A stretch of 54,375 bases of DNA from Planctomycetota bacterium (GTDB lineage: Bacteria; Planctomycetota; UBA8108; UBA1146), in assembly GCA_014240375.1 (NCBI GenBank), contig JAAZXB010000017.1:9101-63475 (forward strand), read 5' to 3'. The notes under the pieces were generated by a model that ran no database searches, was not told where the DNA came from, and saw nothing but the letters and a program-made list of their open reading frames with translations. Below, in pieces: positions 49,236-54,375 of this stretch. Every line of letters starts with the position of its first letter. Position 1 is the first letter of the stretch. Position numbers and translations under genes: made by a program.

Positions 49236-50732
49236 TCAGCGATACTGGATCGTCCAACGTTCCGGAGACCAGTCCTGGCCTTCGTTCACCACGATCCGTT
49301 TTCCAAATTCGATCTCCAGGGCGTCGAGATCCTCGCGTCGGACACCGAGCAGGAGTTCCCTGACCGGTGGACCCACGGTGATCATTGCCTCCTCACTGGA
49401 GGCCTTCGCAATTCCCTGTCGCAATTCTCTGATCACACCAGAGGCTACGCTTCTGGCACTTCGTACCGTTCCTCGCCCCAAACAAGTGGGACAAGGCTCG
49501 CGACCCGCCCGATCCTTCGAGGGACCGAGGCGTTGCCTCGTCAATTCGAGCAATCCGAACCTGGACAGTTTGGCAAACCAGATCTTGGCCCGGTCGTTGC
49601 GAACCAACTCACGAAATGAATCTTCGAGGGTACGACGATTCACCGCCTCCATCATGTCAATAAAATCACAAACCACCACCCCTCCCATGTCCCGGAGGCG
49701 TAGATTTCTTGCAATTTCTCGAGCGGCCTCGAGGTTGGTCCTCAGCGCTGTGCTCTCCAGGTCACTTTCGGATGTGCTACTTCCCGAGTTCACATCGATG
49801 GCGACCAGCGCTTCCGTCTCATCGATGACCAAGGAGCCTCCGCTGGGCAATGCAACCTTGCGATCGTAGAGAGAATTGATTTGAGATTCAACTCCGAACT
49901 CCAAGAATAGAGCAGACTTGCTACGATGCAAACGAACCGGAGGCGCTTCTCCTGGATTCCATTGATTGCTGTATTCGAGGAACTTCTCGGCTGCCCAGGG
50001 ATCGTCAAATACCACCTCCTGGATCGTATCGGAGGCGAGATCTCGGGTGGTACGAAGCAGTAGATCCGCCTCTCGGTGGAGCAGTATCGGCCCTCCACCC
50101 TCCTCAGCACTGTGACAGATCTTCCCCCAGTTCGCCGCCAGCACCTCGACCTCGGCGGTCAGTTGCTGAAGATCGCCAATTCTGCCCGCTGTACGGATGA
50201 TGACCCCTGCATTGGGAATTCTCGGTAACTGGTCCGCCAGCTGGCGAAGCCGATCTCGTTCCTGATCATCGACGATCTTCTTGGAGATTCCGGGTCGATC
50301 GAGCCCCGTCATCAGCACCACCGATCGCCCTGGAAGGCCGATGTAGGTGGTCACCGTGGGGCCCTTCTGGCCGATCGATTCCTTGCTGACCTGGACCAGC
50401 AGTTCCTGGCCCCGCTGCAAGATCTCCTGGATCCGTTCCTCTCCTCGCTCCCTGGCCGGCCGCTCTCCGAGGCGGTCGACCGGCACCTGACGTGCCCCTC
50501 GGTAGGCTGGATGGAGATCGGAGACGTGGAGAAAGGCGGTGCGCCGCTCACCGATATCGATGAAGGCGGACTGGATGGCAGGCTCGATGTTGACGACCCG
50601 CCCGAGATAGACATTCCCGAGGCTACGAATCGTCTCCCGGTCCTCCTCATGATACTCCCACAGCGATCGGTCATCGTCGATGAGAGCCACGGACAGGGCG
50701 TCACGGTCTCGAGAATGGACCAACAGTCGCAT
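49236..50732 (-). CDS. rng: Ribonuclease E/G family protein
   Basis: The 498-residue enzyme has an S1 domain near residues 35-75 (LGNVYLGRVVNIEPAIQSAF), the RNase-H-like catalytic part with acidic residues in ALVAIDVNSGSS and GGVVVCDFIDMM, and the Zn-link CPTCLGRG that joins dimers. Its length is that of RNase G; the long Arg-rich tail of RNase E is absent. It matures 16S rRNA 5' ends and degrades mRNA. ATG 50732 has GAGGT 5 bases upstream. Co-located with rplU, rpmA and obg. Confidence 0.93.
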   Translation of the reverse strand: MRLLVHSRDRDALSVALIDDDRSLWEYHEEDRETIRSLGNVYLGRVVNIEPAIQSAFIDIGERRTAFLHVSDLHPAYRGARQVPVDRLGERPARERGEERIQEILQRGQELLVQVSKESIGQKGPTVTTYIGLPGRSVVLMTGLDRPGISKKIVDDQERDRLRQLADQLPRIPNAGVIIRTAGRIGDLQQLTAEVEVLAANWGKICHSAEEGGGPILLHREADLLLRTTRDLASDTIQEVVFDDPWAAEKFLEYSNQWNPGEAPPVRLHRSKSALFLEFGVESQINSLYDRKVALPSGGSLVIDETEALVAIDVNSGSSTSESDLESTALRTNLEAAREIARNLRLRDMGGVVVCDFIDMMEAVNRRTLEDSFRELVRNDRAKIWFAKLSRFGLLELTRQRLGPSKDRAGREPCPTCLGRGTVRSARSVASGVIRELRQGIAKASSEEAMITVGPPVRELLLGVRREDLDALEIEFGKRIVVNEGQDWSPERWTIQYR

Positions 50733-50888
50733 CGATGACCTCGAGATCCAGAGACTGGAAAATCGCCAGCACGAGTCGCATTTCGCAGGGCAGTCCCCGG
50801 ACCATCCGGGCACTCCCAGAGTATCGCAGCGACAGCAGCCGTCCAGCGGACCTGTCGAGCAGGAGCAGGAAATCGACCGAATTTATAT

Positions 50889-50927
50889 GAAAAAGGGGCC
50901 CGTTCGGCATCTTGCCGAACGGGCCCC
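50889..50927 (-). terminator. Rho-independent terminator of the secretin gene
   Basis: A perfect 15-base-pair inverted repeat (50895-50909 with 50913-50927, loop TCT on the plus strand) lies just after the secretin stop on the minus strand. Its arms read GGGGCCCGTTCGGCA in the plus-strand direction. The minus strand runs into TTTTT at 50894-50890. It ends transcription before rng on the same strand. Confidence 0.92.
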
Positions 50928-50949
50928 TGGTCGCTGAAGATGGTAGAGA

Positions 50950-52833
50950 TTATCCCTCTTCCGGCTCCTCGACGGTGACACTTCCGGCGGTCGAACCCAC
51001 CTCGTCATCGCCTTCGTCTTCTGCTTCGTCCTCGCCGTACTTCTCCTCGAAGTAGTCCCAGCGCTCGGCCTCACGAAGGGCATTCTTGTAGACCTCATCG
51101 CTGACTTCATCGCTCTTGAGGATACGAGGAGTCACGAGAATCAAAAGGTGATCGACATTGGCCTGACGCCTTCTCCACTTGAACAGCTCCCCGAGGTAAG
51201 GAATGTCGGAGAGGAGTGGGACGCGCGATTCGATCTCGACGCGACGCTCGGTGTGCAAGCCACCGATCACCGCAGTCTGACCATCCCTGACGCGCAAGTA
51301 GGTAACAACCGTCTGGCTGCTCTCCCGAGGAAGATCGATGTAGGCGCTGTTGCCACTGCCCGGATCGCTGAAACGGAAGCGGTCGAATCCAGGAATGCTG
51401 GAGGTATTCCCGACCAGCGTGGAAACCTTCGGGATCACGTTCATGTAAATCATGTCGGTATCGGGGATCACGTGCGGAGAGACATAGAGGGTGAATCCGA
51501 CATTGACCGGGGACCGCTCGTTCTCGTCGATCGAAACCGTCACATTACCGTTTTGATCCTGCTGCACGCTCTGAACGGCAAACGGAACCTCTTCCCCGAC
51601 GAAGATGGTCGAGGGGTAGTTATCCAGAGTGGTCAGGAACGGCTGCTGAATGATCTTCGAGTTCTCGTCGTCCTTGACCATCGAGAGCAACAAGTTGGTC
51701 TGGGTGAAGTCCAGCACTCCGAGAGCCTGGTAAGGGACACCGATCGACTGCATGTTGCCGATATCGAAGGGCCAGGTGCCGCCGTTGTGTGCGATCGAAC
51801 CGGGAAAGACCGGGCCAGTGCCCGTATCGACGATGGGGCCGGTTCCCGACAGATCCGGGGTGCCCGAAAGAGGAGCAGCTCCGTAAGCACTGAGCCTGAA
51901 TCCATCACGCCCCGGAGTATTGGGATCGTCAAACTTGAGACCCGCTTCGAGGATGTCATCACTGGTGGTAGAGATGAATTTCACCTCGACCTGAACCAGA
52001 GCAGGCTCGACGTCGATCTCGGTGATGATCTTCTCGATCTCATCGAGACTGGGAGCAATATCCTTGACGATCAGGGAGTTGGTCTTGATATCAAAGTCCA
52101 TCACTCCGCCTGGAGAGAGCGCACTGCGGAGTGCCTTCAGAAGAGTGAACTCTCCTTCTACCTCTGCAGAGTTATCACGAGACACGTTTCCTGCTTGCTT
52201 GTCGATATCGGAGATGATGGCGACGTACTGCTCCGGAGGACGGATGTAGCGCAGACGGAAGATTCTCGTCTCCTGTTGCTGAATCAGTTGGTCCGATGAA
52301 ACGATTCTGAGGATCTCGGTGATCCCCTCACGCTCACTGACCACCACGTAACCAGCGGTCTTGACGATGGTATTGAGCGCTTCACGCCATGGGACGTCCC
52401 GCAGGGTCAAGCTGACCTTACCGACGACATTCTCTGCAATGACGATGTTCGCTCCGGACTGCTTCGCCAGCAGGTCCAGCACAACGGCAAGATCGGCATT
52501 CTGGAACTCGATGTTCACAGAAGGCGGTTGGGTGAACCGAATCAGTCGGTCACTCTCTACGATGATCACGCAACTGGTCTGGCGAGCGAGGATGTCGAGA
52601 GCTTCTCGCCATCCGATGGCGTCGAGAGAAAGCGTCACCTTCTCTTCCACCTGAGGATCCACCACAATGTTGACATCCACTTGCTCACCGATCTGGGACA
52701 GTACCTCACCGAGGTCCTTGTCTCTCACATCGATGGTGACAAGGTCAATCCTGCCTGAGTCCTCCTGATAAGCCTGGAGTGGATTGACGAACAATGCGAC
52801 GATCAGCGCCGCGACCATGGAGATTTTTTTCAT
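50950..52833 (-). CDS. pilQ: PilQ-like type IV pilus secretin
   Basis: The 627-residue protein has a signal peptide (VAALIVALFVNPLQA), two STN-type domains (about 30-90 and 110-170, e.g. LVTIDVRDKDLGEVLSQIGEQ and VNIEFQNADLAVVLDLLAKQ), an N1 secretin domain (IFRLRYIRPPEQYVAIISDI, FDIKTNSLIVKDIAPSLDEI), and a secretin core ending in RVPLLSDIPYLGELFKWRR, the family signature. It forms the outer-membrane ring through which the pilus passes. The last 40 residues are very acidic. GGAGG lies 11 bases before ATG 52833. The TPR protein upstream is the likely assembly partner. A type II secretion role is possible. Confidence 0.9.
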   Translation of the reverse strand: MKKISMVAALIVALFVNPLQAYQEDSGRIDLVTIDVRDKDLGEVLSQIGEQVDVNIVVDPQVEEKVTLSLDAIGWREALDILARQTSCVIIVESDRLIRFTQPPSVNIEFQNADLAVVLDLLAKQSGANIVIAENVVGKVSLTLRDVPWREALNTIVKTAGYVVVSEREGITEILRIVSSDQLIQQQETRIFRLRYIRPPEQYVAIISDIDKQAGNVSRDNSAEVEGEFTLLKALRSALSPGGVMDFDIKTNSLIVKDIAPSLDEIEKIITEIDVEPALVQVEVKFISTTSDDILEAGLKFDDPNTPGRDGFRLSAYGAAPLSGTPDLSGTGPIVDTGTGPVFPGSIAHNGGTWPFDIGNMQSIGVPYQALGVLDFTQTNLLLSMVKDDENSKIIQQPFLTTLDNYPSTIFVGEEVPFAVQSVQQDQNGNVTVSIDENERSPVNVGFTLYVSPHVIPDTDMIYMNVIPKVSTLVGNTSSIPGFDRFRFSDPGSGNSAYIDLPRESSQTVVTYLRVRDGQTAVIGGLHTERRVEIESRVPLLSDIPYLGELFKWRRRQANVDHLLILVTPRILKSDEVSDEVYKNALREAERWDYFEEKYGEDEAEDEGDDEVGSTAGSVTVEEPEEG

Positions 52834-52943
52834 CTGCTTGTGTTCCTCCCGTATGGGACAGAAGTTCGATTTCTTTGGCCAGAGATTCCGGCTCTTCACA
52901 TTGAAGTATCGGCACTTCACGATTCAATCTTGAGTGCCAATGG

Positions 52944-52970
52944 AAAAGGCGGCAGGATTCCCCTGCCGCC
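52944..52970 (-). terminator. Rho-independent terminator between the TPR gene and the secretin gene
   Basis: GGCGGCAGG at 52948-52956 and CCTGCCGCC at 52962-52970 form a perfect 9-base-pair stem with a 5-base loop; on the minus strand TTTT follows (52947-52944). It lies 12 bases after the stop of the TPR gene and 110 bases before the secretin start, so it should stop or attenuate read-through into the secretin gene. Confidence 0.85.
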
Positions 52971-52981
52971 ACTGTATCGCT

Positions 52982-54375
52982 CTAAAACCGTCCAAATTTG
53001 AATGTGATTTTCTCTCCTCGATAGAGGATCACTATCCGGTCACGCTGGACCGAATAGAGCGTTCCACCGAGAACCTGACCCCCTTCAGAGATCAACTCAG
53101 CATTGATGATGGCGTGTGAACCGTCCTCGGCTACGACCACTCCCTCGACACTGATGTTCTTCGACTGGAACTCTCGTACGATGTCGCTTCTCTGCTGGAA
53201 TTGATCCGCCGCCTGGGTCACCAGGCTCGAGGCCGCCTGATACGACTCCCCCATCATGGAAATATCCTGTGCGATGGCCACCACTTCACCATGAGTCTGG
53301 TTGACCAGATCGAACTCCTGCTCTTCGAAGGAGACTCGCATCGATTCCATCTTGGACCGAGCTTGCTCGTACAGGTAAGCGACGCGGATTTGATCAATCC
53401 CTTCCTCGAGTTCATCGAGCCGCTCGAGGATGGAGCGCAACTCGGAGGACAACTCGGGAACATTAAATCGATTCAGGTGACTCCCGACATCTTCGATCTT
53501 TGCGTACGCATCCATCGCTGAGACCTGATCTCCGTTACGAAGTGCGTACTCGAGCAAACGCATCGCTGTCCGAGCTTCGGCAAGGAGTTCATTCTGCTCG
53601 GGTTCTTCGAGGGGCCCCACTTTTGGGGAACCCGCTTCTGGGCCCACGTGGCTCCAGGGTCCGGTGAAGGGGTCACGGGCCGCCACGACAGACAGATTGT
53701 ATCGCTCGAGTCTCAGTGCGGCTCTGACGAAACGAGTGTCGCTGGTGTAACTCTTGAGTGAAGGGAACTGCTGGACAGCACGAGCGATGTTCATGCCGTA
53801 GGAAGCAGCCTTTTCCAGCTGCTGAAACGCTGCTTCTCTTTGATTCTGATGGGCGAATGCTTCCGCCGTCAACAGTGCTGCGATGGCGTCTTCCCCACCG
53901 AAGTCAGCGTACTCCTCGTATTTACGGAGCGCTTCTTCGAGGTGGATTCCATCCTTGTGGGTTTCTTCGAGGCGACGATGAATCAATCCAAGAGTCAGGT
54001 GGTAATCCGCGTGATACGGACGAAGTGTCACCAACTCTTCCACTTCTTTCAGTGCACGGCTCCAGTTCTTCCTGTGGATGTCATCACTGGAGTAGCGACG
54101 GAGGTTGGTCACCTGGGCATCTGTTTCCAGTCCCGAGACGATGACACCCGTCTCGTACTGTTCATCTTCTGTCACGTGACTGCTTTGCTCGTCCACAACA
54201 CCTGTCGAAGAAGCGTCAGTGACATCGACCACCACTGTGGCGGCGTCATCTCCTGACAGTTCGACCTCAGGCTCTGTTTCGAACTGTGACTGCGGCTCGA
54301 CTGCTGGCTGCGGCTCGACCGCTGGCTGCGCCTCGACTGCTGGCTGCGCCTCGACTGCTGGCTGCGCCTCGACTG
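52982..54375 (-). CDS. TPR protein with Gln/Ala/Pro repeats, probable pilus assembly partner (partial)
   Basis: The frame is open to the window end, so the start is missing; at least 463 residues are seen. The visible N-terminal part is a tandem repeat of the six-residue unit VEAQPA, then an acidic linker, a TPR-like helical region (KNWSRALKEVEELVTLRPYHADYH and following), a long coiled-coil-like stretch (residues rich in Glu, Gln and Ser), and a small beta C-terminal part (GGQVLGGTLYSVQRDRIVILYRG) resembling the PilP or GspB/GspC pilus and secretion domains. It ends at 52982, upstream of the secretin gene, which supports that link. The role is inferred from context. Confidence 0.65.
   Translation of the reverse strand, partial: VEAQPAVEAQPAVEAQPAVEPQPAVEPQSQFETEPEVELSGDDAATVVVDVTDASSTGVVDEQSSHVTEDEQYETGVIVSGLETDAQVTNLRRYSSDDIHRKNWSRALKEVEELVTLRPYHADYHLTLGLIHRRLEETHKDGIHLEEALRKYEEYADFGGEDAIAALLTAEAFAHQNQREAAFQQLEKAASYGMNIARAVQQFPSLKSYTSDTRFVRAALRLERYNLSVVAARDPFTGPWSHVGPEAGSPKVGPLEEPEQNELLAEARTAMRLLEYALRNGDQVSAMDAYAKIEDVGSHLNRFNVPELSSELRSILERLDELEEGIDQIRVAYLYEQARSKMESMRVSFEEQEFDLVNQTHGEVVAIAQDISMMGESYQAASSLVTQAADQFQQRSDIVREFQSKNISVEGVVVAEDGSHAIINAELISEGGQVLGGTLYSVQRDRIVILYRGEKITFKFGRF
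54284..54373 (-). repeat. 18-bp tandem repeat at the window edge
   Basis: Five units of 18 bases lie at 54356-54373, 54338-54355, 54320-54337, 54302-54319 and 54284-54301. The first three encode VEAQPA with only silent changes, the fourth VEPQPA and the fifth the diverged VEPQSQ. The array continues beyond the window. It forms a Pro/Ala-rich linker of the TPR protein, possibly crossing the periplasm. Confidence 0.88.

Overview
This window reads as chromosomal DNA of a Gram-negative-type (diderm) bacterium, most likely an uncultured member of the Planctomycetota or a neighbouring phylum. The diderm call rests on a TolC-type channel, a PilQ-type secretin, lipoprotein signals and a beta-barrel protein. 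The phylum is an inference from a combination common in planctomycetes: a Tat-exported DUF1501 protein, a CRTAC1/ASPIC-UnbV repeat protein beside a multihaem cytochrome, lipoproteins with prenyltransferase-like repeats and a LamG metallophosphatase. Coding density is high, and there are no insertion sequences, phage genes, CRISPR arrays or rRNA genes. One tRNA gene (Asn) is present.

Layout. 1-4.2 kb (+): end of a probable DUF1800 gene, DUF1501, a ZIP-like/ArsP-type metal permease fusion, a bacilliredoxin and a small unknown protein. 4.2-8.6 kb (-): a four-gene unit of an exported thioredoxin-like protein interrupted by an in-frame UGA, arginase, and two SPFH/band-7 membrane proteins. 8.7-13.7 kb (+): Nudix hydrolase, both subunits of DNA topoisomerase VI, and an MscS channel. 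13.7-21.3 kb: alpha/beta hydrolase (-), five-haem cytochrome and CRTAC1 protein (+, overlapping), metallophosphatase-LamG protein (-). 21.4-25.4 kb (+): DUF309, RluA/TruC-type pseudouridine synthase, GT39-type glycosyltransferase, PAP2 phosphatase, ArsR regulator. 25.4-29.6 kb: beta-barrel protein (-) and two lipoproteins with squalene-cyclase-like repeats (+). 29.6-34.8 kb (-): a complete tripartite exporter (TolC, adaptor, ATPase, FtsX permease) in one overlapping operon. 34.9-36.6 kb (-): the arsenosugar pair ArsS and its TIGR04282 partner. 36.8-39.1 kb: tRNA-Asn (-), sigma-54 activator and PQQ-like propeller lipoprotein (+). 39.2-50.7 kb (-): nucleotide salvage (cdd, upp, hpt), a low-complexity repeat protein, VanZ, pyrB, a shortened MnmE-like GTPase, coaX, pilT, obg, rpmA, rplU and an RNase E/G gene. 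50.9 kb to the end (-): a PilQ-like secretin and a partial TPR protein that fits a pilus or secretion assembly role.

The strongest unusual signal is at 8329-8331. The reading frame of a secreted thioredoxin-fold protein is continuous from signal peptide to C-terminus except for one TGA. That TGA sits exactly at the first cysteine of the CxxC site (U-P-P-C), and a hairpin with GGU in its apical loop follows at the spacing expected for a bacterial SECIS. I read it as a selenoprotein, which ordinary gene calling would split in two. Other points of interest are the bacterial topoisomerase VI with a histone-H1-like basic tail on subunit B, the metal-transporter fusion, the five-haem b/c-type cytochrome with a TPR tail, and the shortened MnmE.
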